Assembly (NCBI GenBank): GCA_001600635.1
Contig: BCKL01000009.1
Span: 62,001-126,000 of the forward strand
Direction: 5' to 3'
Source of the DNA: Leucosporidium creatinivorum
Lineage: Eukaryota > Basidiomycota > Microbotryomycetes > Leucosporidiales > Leucosporidiaceae
Length of the DNA: 64,000 nt
Shown: in pieces, positions 1-9,735 of the stretch
How the letters are laid out: each line of letters opens with the position of its first letter
How positions within the stretch are numbered: position 1 is the stretch's first letter
Notes under the pieces: model-generated
What the model saw: the letters and a program-made list of their open reading frames with translations, nothing else
Told to the model about the DNA's origin: nothing
Databases searched by the model: none
Translations under genes and position numbers: made by a program

Positions 1-2
1 GG

Positions 3-494
3 CTGGGAGTAGTCGTCGACGCTGGAGGCGAGGGAGGTGAGCAGGAGAAGCTGCAGGAGCGGAGAGGGTCCGCAGATCGCCTACAGGAAGTAGTGAAGGG
101 AAGGCAGTGGAGCGGGGATTCCGAGTCTACGGATGGCTCGCTTGGCGGATCTGGAGGAGGAGCAGGACGCCATCAAGTCGCTCGGAAACCGGTTCCTCGT
201 CGCGCATCCCTCGGCGACCAATCTACCACTTCTCTTCCTTCCTCCATCAATTCCACGTCGGTGCGGCCGTCCATCGAGTCGACTCGCTCGTTCGCCTCCT
301 CGTCGACTTCCTCCTCAGCGGCACAAGCACCGAGCTCGAGAGCGCCGATCGCGCTGCCTTCGTTGGAGTTGCCCGCTGGGTTGGGGCTGGGAATGGGATT
401 GGGAGTGAGTACTGCAGAGGGTGGGAAAGAGCAGGATGGGGATGGATGGGGACTCTTGAGCGTGGAGGAGAGGAGGAGGTTCTTCGGCGGTTGA
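3..494 (+). CDS. C-terminal end of an unknown low-complexity protein (5' part outside window)
   Basis: An open frame runs from the left edge of the window to a TGA at 492-494. The product is rich in Ser, Gly, Thr and Pro, with a Ser-rich stretch followed by a short Gly/Leu-rich segment and a charged end (VEERRRFFGG). There is no recognisable domain. A CTACAG at 81-86 could be a splice acceptor, in which case the last exon starts at 87 in the same frame. Two other frames are also open here, so the frame choice rests on composition (Ser/Thr/Gly-rich, typical of basidiomycete C-termini) and is uncertain. Bases 495-841 hold its 3' end and the promoter of the next gene; nothing else is seen there. 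Confidence 0.4.
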   Translation: MGVVVDAGGEGGEQEKLQERRGSADRLQEVVKGRQWSGDSESTDGSLGGSGGGAGRHQVARKPVPRRASLGDQSTTSLPSSINSTSVRPSIESTRSFASSSTSSSAAQAPSSRAPIALPSLELPAGLGLGMGLGVSTAEGGKEQDGDGWGLLSVEERRRFFGG

Positions 495-841
495 GCTGAG
501 CTGAAGCGTTGGATGGCGAGAGATGTCAGGAGATACCCTTACTGGTTACTTAGGCTTGTGGTAGATACCCTTCACTCACTTACTCTAGCTACACTACATC
601 GTTTAGCATTCTCGAATGTATTCGCTTGCATCTTACGAAGCCGATGGGCAGCTGGGCGCTCGGTCGAGAGATGACGAGAGCTGTAGGCGACTGAGTGACC
701 TGAACAAGCTCAGACAGCGAACCCTGATCGTGTTCTACTGCATGGAAGCCATTGCGAGCCATCTCTACACCTCAGCGTCTCACTGACCTCGCTCGAACGC
801 TTCGCTCCCCTCTCTCCTTCCGTCCCTCATCTTGCCTCGCC

Positions 842-2441
842 ATGTCGGCTCCTCAGCGCCTCTCGGACGACCTAACACTCAAACCTCTCCTCAAAAGCAC
901 CCTCAGCGCCGCCGTCAAAGCCAACGAGCTGTACAACATCAAAGCCAGCGACCTCCAGAATCGCCTGATCGAAGCGGGATGGACGGGTCCTGGAGCTAGC
1001 GAGGAGGGGTGGAAAGCAGGATGGAAGAAGCTTGTGACGGCGGAGTGGAGGAGGATGGTGGTAAGTCCACCTGATGTGCTACAAAGCTGCAGCGAGAGAG
1101 CTGATTGTTTGTCGACCTCTCCCCACCTTGTGCTGCCCTTCTCCAGGTCGCGTATGAGGATGCCCCAGAGCAGGAAGACGTCAAGCCCAAGTCTAAAGCT
1201 GCTAGCAAGTACGACCGCGCCGCTGAGCGCAACTTCAACGTGAGTTCCCGCGGTCGAGCTCGAGCGCTCGCGCGCTTTGACCGCCGCTGCAGCTCTCGCT
1301 GACCTTTCTCGCATGTACAGAACTTTAACGCCATGGTAGCTGGAGATCTTCTCGAGGGCCTCGGCGGCGGCGAGGACGACCAAGAGGAAGAGGACTTCAT
1401 CGCTTCGGACTCGGGCGTCGGCGCTTCGGACGACACGGGCTCGGCGACGAGGGACAGCTCGATGGACGTTGGCGATTCCGACGCTGTCGAGCAGAAGGAG
1501 GAGAAGGAGGCCAAGGTCCCCGTCAAGACCAAACGCAAGCCCAAGTCGTCGAATAAGAAGGACGGCAAGAAGTCGACCAAATCCAAAGGCTCGACCTCCG
1601 CCGACTCCGCCGACAAGCCCAAGAAGAAGCGTTCCCCCAAGAAGAAGGCCGAGTTCAAGAGCAAAGCGACCATCAGCGACTCGGATGACTCGAGCCACAG
1701 TGCGAGCGCTAGCGGGAGTGGTCGAGCTGGGCCGAGCTCGAGCATTCATAGCGAGGGCGAGAGCGAGGAGGAGAAGAAGGCGGGTAGGGGCAAGGGGAGG
1801 AAGACGACAGGTGAGAAGAAGGCGAGGAAGAAGAAGGAGTGTAAGCCGAAGGAGGGAGAGGAGCCGAAGGGATCGGATGAGGAGGAGGATCGCATCTCTA
1901 AGTTGAAGGTACTTCTTTCGGGGCTCTGCTCTTTCATCTCGTGACCCAAACGCTCACCTGCTCGATCTGTCTTCACAGGCCCTCCTCAAGCACGCCGGCG
2001 TCCTCCGCCCCTTCACCAAGGAGACCGGCGCCGAGCGCACCCTCACCGTCTCGACTCGTCTCGCTCGCCTCCAAGGGCTCTTGAACGACATGGGATTGCA
2101 GTGCGGATCGGGGGTGGGTACTAGGATGCCGAGCGAGGCCAAGTGCAAGGAGTTGGGGGAGACCAAGACTCTCGAGAAGGAGGTCAAGGTTCGTCCCATT
2201 TGGCCCGCTTTCGCCGAGGTCCCGTCGACTGCGACTGACTCTCGGCTCTCCTACTCTCCTCGCCCCCTTATCGACACCTACCCGACTCCTGCCGCACTCA
2301 CAGGATCTCAAAGGCGCACCTGTGACCTCGGGCCTTCGCGACGGCAAGAAGCGCGCCTCCATCGGCGCAGACGACGACGAGGATCGCCCCAAGAAGAAGT
2401 TTGGTGCCTTCCTCTCCGCCGTGCAGAGCGATTCGGATTGA
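842..2441 (+). CDS. HIRIP3-like nuclear protein, probable histone chaperone
   Basis: Five exons (842-1060, 1147-1239, 1321-1908, 1979-2188, 2304-2441) join in phase to give 415 residues. The start is the ATG in MSAPQRLSDD; an upstream in-frame ATG at 752 is less likely because it would add a non-conserved leader. Residues ~5-75 form a helical domain of the kind seen at the N-terminus of HIRA-interacting protein 3 and DEK-C proteins. The middle is very acidic, then Lys/Ser-rich (nuclear signals). The C-terminal ~115 residues (from ISKLKALLKHAG) match the conserved HIRIP3 tail pattern: a basic helix, an LxxLLxxMG segment, and a KCKEL-type segment. HIRIP3-family proteins bind H2A-H2B or HIRA. 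The family call is from motif memory; the histone role is inferred. Confidence 0.6.
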
Positions 2442-3050
2442 GGGGGTGGTCTAGGTAGAGCTTGCAGGGAGTGGGAGGGAGGTCGGGGGAAGAGACGACC
2501 GCTGGCGTTCGGTCGTTCGGCGCTTGCTTTGTAAATCGTTTGATGTACCTGACCCTCGTAGTGCAAATAGCAGGTTTGTTTCGCTTGATCTGTGTTCCTT
2601 ACGGAGAGTGAAGAGATCGTCTGACAACAGCAGAGATCGCTTCGCTCGCTGCTCGGCGACCACGAGCTCTTTCCTTCGCCCACTCCTGAGATGTCAATTT
2701 GAGCCTTAGCGATGACTTTCTGCTGACTTTCTGTACGTCTGATCCACATCGCTTCGCTGCACTTTATGTTATAGCGCAAGGCTGAATGTTCATTGCGAGG
2801 GTGAAGGTTGCGAAATGCGAAGAAAGGGGAGCTACGAGCCGGCCGGAGCGTCTGAAAGCTCGACGACCGCCGCTGGGAATACCAATAATGTGCGAGAAAT
2901 GATACGAGGAACGAGGAGAGGGAAACGAGGGGTATAAAGAAGGCGTGAGGCTCGACCGAACCGTGACCTCCGAAGCGCCGAAGTGGTTTAGCAGACGATG
3001 CTGTAGAGCAAACGCGTCAGCTCTTGTTTCCTTCCATCTCCACAAACTAC
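2442..3050. other. intergenic, tail-to-tail
   Basis: This 609-base gap lies between two convergent genes (HIRIP3-like on +, secreted protein on -). I see no coding, RNA gene or repeat. It should hold both 3' UTRs and poly(A) signals. Confidence 0.5.
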
Positions 3051-3643
3051 TCACCCGAGCTTGGGGTACTTGGCCTTGCGCTTGAGGCAAGCCTTCTGGC
3101 CCATGGGCTCCTTCTTGATGGACGTTCCCTTGGTGAGGGCGACGGCCTGCTTGGTGTAGTCGCTGACGACGGTCACGCCGGTCCAGGATCCATCAGGGTT
3201 CTTCTGCTTTCCTCCGCAGAAGGCGTAGATGCTGTGTAGGAGGAGGCATAGCGAGTCAGCGACGCTCGGCGACAGCGAAAGGAGGCCTCGAGTCTTGGGC
3301 GTAAAGTCGAGCGTACTTGGCGGATTGCTGGGACTTGGCGGAGAAGACACAGTCGAGCTGTTCCGATACAGGATCAGGATCAGCTCATACCCTCCCTTGT
3401 CACTCACAACGAACGCTCAGTCCTCCACTCCTCCGCTCCGCTACTCACCTGGTGGTGCGCTCCGATGGTCATGGCGTAGTCGACACACTTGGTGCGGAAG
3501 GTCCTGCAGAACGCCTCCGTGTTGGCGTACACCGAGGGGCTGTAGTGGATCGAGTAGTCGCGGGTGAGGTTGATGTCGCCTTGCGAGAAGACGGCGAGGG
3601 CGGGCGCGACGAGGAGGGCGAGGAGGGCTACAAACTTGAGCAT
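3051..3643 (-). CDS. small secreted cysteine-containing protein
   Basis: Three exons on the minus strand (3643-3449, 3357-3317, 3231-3051) join in phase to give 138 residues. The N-terminus MLKFVALLALLVAPALAVFS is a clear signal peptide with a probable cleavage after ALA. The mature part has five cysteines, including FCRTFRTKC and CGGK, and a basic C-terminus (KACLKRKAKYPKLG) that ends where the frame meets TGA. I do not recognise the family. Length, signal peptide and Cys content fit a fungal small secreted protein, but an odd Cys number means that at least one would be unpaired. The function is unknown. Confidence 0.7.
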
Positions 3644-4015
3644 GATTGTAGGAGTGAAACGAGTGACGAGGGTTGGTGCTGTAAGAGCTGTAGTGAAGAG
3701 CGAGAGAAGTTGGAGAAGAAGGCAAGAGGACAAGCCGCGTTCGCTTCGATTTCGAGCGACAAGGGGAGCGAGAGCGAGGGTCCGTGCTCAGCTGTACACG
3801 AATAGACTTCCATTCTTCGGTCGTCAAGGGCGAGAAGTACAATCGCCTCTGAGAGCTGACTTTCTGTGTACCGTCATGTAGACGACTCGCTCGCTGCAGC
3901 TCGGCCGAGGTCCCTCAAGAGAGACTTCGCCGAGATTCGGCTTTGCAGTTCTGAATCGGACCACTCGTACTCGGTGGACAGCGCTCACCACGGCTCATCT
4001 ACCTAGCACACGCTT

Positions 4016-4966
4016 TCAGGTAGTTCTGCTCCCTTCCCCCTCTTCTGCCTCAGGCAGCCTCCTTCCTAAACTAAAGCGAGTCCCCCACTTCGGCTCGGCA
4101 AAGGCGGAATCCAGCGCAGATTGCCAAAGGCGGCGCTGCTCGTAGTTGTCTATCCTTGGTGCCCACCTCGAGTGCTCGTAGAGGGCCGGTTTTGGCTGGG
4201 ATAAAGAGCTGCGACGAGAAGGGGGCGAGGCGGAGCGTCGACGAGGTGGGGAGCAGGGAGCATGGGAGGGGTGTCGTAGTGAGGAGGGAGCGTAGCAAGG
4301 TCCATTTGTTGCCTGGGGAGGAGCGTAGCGAGTGTCGCGAGGGCTAGTGGAGCAAGAGGGCGAGCTTCGGCGATGGATGGACTGCGAGGCGGAGGGGGAG
4401 CGCCGGCGATGGGTGTTTCTGCCTCTGTCGTCCTCATTGGCTCGTCGGGAGCTCTTCTCCTCCACAGAGACATCCCGCAAGCCTTCCTTCTCCTCCCTCC
4501 GACCCTCGGCGACATCCCACAGCTCGACAATCCTCGTCATCGATCGACGTTCGGGCGGGTGCTCCCAGAAGTAGCTAGCCGTAGCTCGTCCAGGCTCTTT
4601 TATCAATCCTTGAGCTCCTCCCAGCAGTCGAATCTCCTCGAATTCCCACAGCTTGTCATTGAAGTCGAGGTGAGGAGGCGACGACGATGCAGGGGCGAGG
4701 GCCGAGCTTGAAGACGCGCTGTGCTGTTGGCGTCGGCGAAGGTATTCCAATTGAGCTGCACCGATTGTCGAAGAGGTAGCGGAAGGGTCGAAAGGAGCGA
4801 GAAGTAGTTCTGCTGTGGTGCTGGTGGAGGGCGACTTGCGACGGCTCTGCTGAGGAAGCTCGCTGTCAGCTACGGCGGGCATATGTTGGTGAGCGAGAGC
4901 TTGGAGTACTCACCTGTTGGTCCGAAGTTGGTCTACCTGCTCCTGCACCAGCTCCGAGCCTCTCAT
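4016..4966 (-). CDS. member of a new W-x-F-E protein family, short form (paralog 1)
   Basis: Two exons (4966-4914 and 4862-4016) give 299 residues. The start MRGSELVQEQVDQLRTN was chosen because only this ATG splices in phase through a CTGACAG acceptor into the long exon. Residues ~75-130 contain LWEFEEIRLLGG and SYFWEHPPERRSMT, which also occur in the genes at 25086-27062 (LWDFEAMQTGGG; TPLERRSI) and 34941-36691 (GYFYEQPLAARPRKSI). A long Arg/Ser/Pro-rich tract follows. A further shared motif, RWAPRIDNYEQRRLW, resembles RWAPQLSVEQRSRC of the 25-kb paralog. The C-terminal globular half of the intact member is absent. It may be a truncated gene. I know of no described function. Confidence 0.6.
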
Positions 4967-5357
4967 TGCCCGCCATCGAAGCGACAAGCCGAACGAACGC
5001 TAGACGGAGAAGCTGTAGGCGATGCTAGGCCTCAGAAGTAGGTGTGTTGAGTCTGAGTCCGGAGGCTCGAGGGGTACTGTGTACTGCAGCGAGACTGCTC
5101 AGCCAAGCGTCGAGAGGCGAGGAAGTAGCGAGCGGGGAGAAGCAGAGAGGCGATTCGTAGCGAGAGGCTCGTGAAGTCGAAGTTCGACCTCGCCTTCGCT
5201 AGCTGAGCTACAGGCTTCTCGCTTTCCTCCATCAAGGTAAGCTGAGGAAAAGACTGGTACTGCAGACATCCCAACGCCCGCTCTCAGCCAGGCCGACCGC
5301 TGCTCGGCGCTCCATCTCCGAGAGCCCTCCTCCTTCCTCATCCTTTCCCACCAACCC
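4967..5357. other. intergenic
   Basis: This gap of 391 bases lies between two minus-strand genes. It holds the promoter of the paralog-1 gene and the 3' end of the RING ligase gene. No gene is supported here. Confidence 0.4.
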
Positions 5358-7561
5358 TCACTTCCAGCAGAGCAAGTCATACTCCTCATAAATCCACTCG
5401 CGGTGATCCCAAGGTATACTCGCCCCTCCAATCGCCTCGTTCGAAGCGCCCGGCACGCGAATCCCCTCCTTCCACGTCCTAGCCGCCGCATGGTACAGCT
5501 CTGCTCCATCCGCATCAACGCCTCCCACCACCGGCCGGTTCCCCTCAGGTACGACACCATCCTTCGCCCGCACCCACTTCATCTCATCCGTTTCGAACAG
5601 CACCTCGGCGGGACCAGCAATGCCGACCTCGTGCCCATCACGCCCGATGAGGGAGGAGGGGACGAGGACGCCGTGCTCCTCGATAAGGATGGTCTTGCCT
5701 GGAATCTTGCTTCCGTCTGGGAGGACGTGGGATGAGAGGAGGACCGGAGCGCCATCGAGGTCGCGGAAGGTGAGTTGATTGTGAGAGAAGGCGGGAGCGG
5801 GGTAGCTGGGGTCGAAGCCTCGAGCGCGATGGCCGGAGGGAGGTGCGGGAGGGAGAGGAGGAGGGAGCCGAGTAGGCGGGCAGAGGTGGTTGAGCCGAGT
5901 CGAATGAGGGAGGTTGTGGGGCGCCGTTCGGCAGTCGATGCCGTACCAGCAGTCTTGACGGCTGACGATCGCCGCTGTAGTGTGGGAGAGAGTAAGTTCG
6001 GTCTACTGGGGGTGTGAGGGAAGCGAAACTTACGGTCGAGGAGACTCTTCGCCGCCTCGGTCTCGCGCTCCTCGGTCCACCACTTGACGACGAGAGTCTC
6101 GAAGCACGAGAAGAAGCACCTCCTACAGGTGACCGAATTGACAACGAGCTGATTATCCCCATCGAGCGCAGGACCGAGCCACTTGGGACGTTCGAGGGAT
6201 GCGCGGTGGTCGACGAAGAGCTTTTGCTGAGCGAGCTCGGCGAGGCTCCATCCTTTGGCCACGAGGTAGTCGTTGAGGATCGCTTGCTCCGACCTAAGGC
6301 CGGCGAAAGAGCGCGGGAGTATGTCTGTGACCGTGCCGTTGGGAATCTGGTGTCCTGGAGGAGAGAGCACATGAGCCATCGCTTCGGGCGAGAAGTCGCG
6401 CGACGCACCCCAGATACTGTTGACGAGGCCGCCGTCGCATTCCCATCCTCCTAGTCCACAGGCAAATACTTTGCACATCTCACCTGCGGAAGAGTTCGGC
6501 GGTGAGCTCGACGCTCGGCGGGGCACGAAAGAACAATCGAGCGCCTTACAATCTTGAGAGGCATAAGCCCACTGAGCTTCATCGGCAGGCGACAGCTTCT
6601 CGCAGTTGTGGCACCGTATATGACCAGGAGGTGGGTGGTTGTCGAGGATGCAGAGTTCGGGGACGGTCGTCGCTGGGTTTGGGATCGGCCGAGGGCAAGT
6701 GTAGGGCTCACCGGAACCCTGGGGACAGTAGCGGCAGGGGCTGTGGAAAGTCACAAAACGCGTGAGCGAAAGGGACACAGCTTGTTTAGAGCAGGTAACC
6801 TCACTGGTGGTAAGTCGGCGGCCTAACTACGCCGTACTCATCTTCCTCCTCTCCACCATCCTCCTCCTCTTCATCCGTATACCCCTCCTCCTCCTCATCA
6901 TCCTCATCTCCAGCACCAAAGACAATCGCCTGACCAGCCTTGTAGATCTCATCGAGCGCCCCCTTCTCCTCCGCCGAACGACCTTCACTCGCGCCAGGAA
7001 GGCCGAGGTAGAGGTCGACGAGACGTCCGCTCGAATGCGCAGGGGAAGTAGAGGTAGCTTGAGCTCGACAGGACGGGCAGGCGGATGATCTGTAGCGATG
7101 TGAGAGATCAGCTCGAGCCCTCGCCGCCGCTCAAGACTGGGAGCCCACCTTCGGAGCCAGGGAACAAGGCAGCTGCCGCAGTAGGTGTGCAAGCAGGGCA
7201 GAAGAGCGAGAGGACGGTGGAAGACCTCTTGGCAGATCCTGTAGCGTTCCAAGAGCGAGAGATCAGCGAAATGTTGACGCAGAGGAGCGGTACGAGCAGT
7301 CGCTACTCACCCACAAGTGACCTGAGCCTCGAGATCAGCCAGCAGCGAGTCCTTAGCACCACCAGTATCCTCCTGCTTCCCCTTGCCCTTCCCCAGCTCA
7401 GCTTCATCCGCGCCGTCCAGCAGCACGCTCCTCAGTCTCTTGGAGGCTTGAGCGACTCCAGCGTTGTCCGGCGGAGGGGCGCTGCCTTGTCGCTTGAGTG
7501 GTGAGAGTGGTGATGGTCCTGCCGAGGTGCTTGGCCCGGCTACGCTGTCGGGCGAGTCCAT
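5358..7561 (-). CDS. CHFR-like RING E3 ubiquitin ligase with DM9/DUF3421-like C-terminal domain
   Basis: Six exons (7561-7311, 7238-7149, 7089-6805, 6740-6550, 6483-6034, 5974-5358) join in phase to 627 residues. After a disordered N-terminus of ~80 residues there is a C3HC4 RING: VTCGICQEVF, then CLHTYCGSC, then ACPSC. An acidic linker follows, then a cysteine-rich region like that of CHFR (HPCRYCPQG, IRCHNCEKLSP, SVTCRRCFFSC, QDCWYGIDCRT, RLNHLC). The last ~150 residues resemble DM9/DUF3421 repeats: GSKIPGKT, then KWVRAKDGVVPEG, VVGGVDADGAELYHAAAR and a final YEEYDLLCW. CHFR normally has an FHA domain before the RING; none is visible here. A ubiquitin-ligase role follows from the RING. The DM9-like part suggests sugar or ligand binding, but this is inference. 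Confidence 0.75.
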
Positions 7562-7772
7562 TGCTCGCGAGAGACGAAAGTTGTGGGGGGAGCAAGAGAG
7601 ACGACGCTGGCGGTCCGCTCCTTGTCTGCTCGTTCTTGTCGAGTACAAGAGTCCCAATGGGCTCGCAACACACTCATACAGTTTCTTTTCTTCGAACTGA
7701 GCAAGACTAGCTGCCTCTCGACTTGCACTTCGCTGCTCGGCGCCGAACGAGACCAACTTCGGACTTAGTAGC

Positions 7773-9614
7773 TTACAGCTCCATCCAAGCCGGCTCTACA
7801 TCATCATACCCTTTCGCAGCATGCCTCCATCCAACTTCGGCACCCTCAAACCTCGCCGCATGCCTCACAAACTCCAGCTTTCCTCCGCCGAAGCCCACGA
7901 GCTCTTTGATCCCTCCCCTCGCTTTCAGCTCCTCCTTCGTCTCCAAAGGGTGGCTGAAGGCGGACGGTGGAGCTCGGCCAAGCGAGCGGAGCCATGTCGC
8001 TGTACCGAGGAGAGAGTTCTCCACTTTGAAAGCGCCGCCTTCGGTCGCTCGACGATGGAGGGCTGCTTGGATCCCGAAGCTGCGAGGAGAGGTCGGATCA
8101 GCTGACAAGCCGAGGGGGAGATATGTGAGCTACAACTCACGCCAGGAGGTACCCCGACCCATGATCCAAAGCCTGACACGGCATCGCCTTCGGCTCAAAC
8201 TCCCCCTTCCCAGCAAACTCGCCAAACGCTCTCCCCTCCGCCTCATTTATCCCCACCGCGAACTGCACCAGCGAATCAAACCCTTTCCTCTCCTTCCACT
8301 CGCCTTCCTCGCCGTACGAACTGAGGGTGGCATAGATGAGATTAGGGTTAATCTCGAGAAGCTCGGGGAGGGAGAACCCGAGGGAGGAGAGGGCGCCGGG
8401 TCGATAGCCTTGCAGGAGGACGTCGGCGTCTCGGAGGAGGGTGGTGAAAGTCTCGCGGTCGGTGGGGTTGGTTGAGCGGAGATCCAGTTGTGTGGTGCGT
8501 TTACCGCGCGAGGTATCGGCGTCGAGGGTTGGGAGGCTGGGGAGGTGAGGTGCAGTTACTGTGGATATAGAAGAGTCAGTACAGGGTGAAGCACGGAGTA
8601 AAAGCGGCAAGATACCCCAGAGGACATCAGCACCGTAAGCTGTAGGCGGAGGAGAGTCAGCAAGAGCGAGCGCGAGGAAGATGAGGTCGGCTGAGCTCAC
8701 CAGCAAGCGTTCGACCGGCGGTTGGTCCAGCAATGACGCGAGTGAGGTCTAACACTCGCACTCCCTCGAGTGGGCGCTTGGACTTGAGCGGCGGGAGAGG
8801 CTTGGGTGGACGAGGTTGTAGCCGTTCGAGCTTGACGGGACCGCCGAGCTTCAAAGCGGCGACCTTGCCTTGCGAGGTGGCGTCCCTTTTCAGTCGCGAG
8901 AGAGGTCAGTACAGGCTAGTAGAAGTAGTGAGACTACGCACCACTCGTCGAAAGACCTCAACGCCGTCGCCACGAGCCCTTGCTTCATCGCCTGCTCAGC
9001 GACCTCGTTGGCCTCCAGATCAGCGAAAGTCAGAGCGAGTTCGTCCCTGGTCGTGGTCTCGGGTAGTCCAAGCATCTTCAACAAGCCCTGTGAGAGTGCG
9101 GCAACTCCGGTCAGCCGCCTCCTCGAAGCGGAGCCTTTCCGAAAGCTCGGCGGAGAGCTCGGCCGAACTCACCAGCTTGTGATGAGGCCAGTTGGTGTGA
9201 ATGCGAAGCCATCCTCCATTCTTGGTCTTGTATGCACCGACGAGCGAGTCCCAAACTTTGCCGACCTGTAGGTTCTCGGTGTGAGCTATTCAGAGATCGG
9301 CAGCCTGGCTCGGCAAGGCAACAGCAGCTCACCTGCCCATCCAGCGTGCCCAGCTGCTCGCACCTGAACTCGGCTACAGCGTCCTCTACTGCTACTGTGA
9401 CTGATACTAGCGGCGCCCCCGTGCGCAAGGACAGCAAGTGAGAAGCGGCGAGGGCGGAAGCGCCAATGGATGCTTGCGCGACATCGCTGATGAGGAAGGT
9501 CGAAGGCAGGGAAGTGGGTGGACCGGTGAGCGAGATGGCTGCAAGACTTTCTGTAGCCAAGCCTGCCTCGGTCCACAGCTGAGCGAGAGCGCGAGCGGCG
9601 ACGGCGGAGCTCAT
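7773..9614 (-). CDS. class III CoA-transferase (CaiB/BaiF family)
   Basis: About seven exons, including 9614-9333, 9265-9173, 9087-8942 and one from 8885 downward, give roughly 510-520 residues starting MSSAVAARALAQLW. Family marks are LEGVRVLDLTRVIAGPTAGR followed by AYGADVLWV (the CoA-binding start of the fold), then LDLRS, then DADVLLQGYRPGAL, then the SLPELLEINPNLIYATLSSYG segment, and QALDHGSGYLLAFGIQAALH with VENSLLGTA. The N-terminal ~200 residues look like a degenerate first half of the fold, as in fungal relatives of formyl-CoA transferase and alpha-methylacyl-CoA racemase. The substrate cannot be told from sequence. It is transcribed divergently from the nickel permease gene across only 121 bases (9615-9735). 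Confidence 0.8.
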
Positions 9615-9735
9615 TCTTGGCGTGAGCGAGAAAGGCGGGGGGCGGAGCTGGCGGAAGGCCTTTCGACTCGGGCGAGAAAGAAACGGCTTGGCTTCGTCCA
9701 GCACACTCGTCTTCTTCACTTCGACTCGATCGGCC
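9615..9735. promoter_or_regulatory. bidirectional promoter region, CoA-transferase / NiCoT permease
   Basis: Only 121 bases separate the two divergent start codons, so both promoters must overlap or extend into the opposite gene's 5' end. I see no certain TATA box. Confidence 0.4.

Noticed and set aside
853-1749. Two overlapping minus-strand frames opposite the HIRIP3-like gene
   Set aside because: Shadow frames of a GC-biased gene; no motif, and the plus strand has five in-phase exons.
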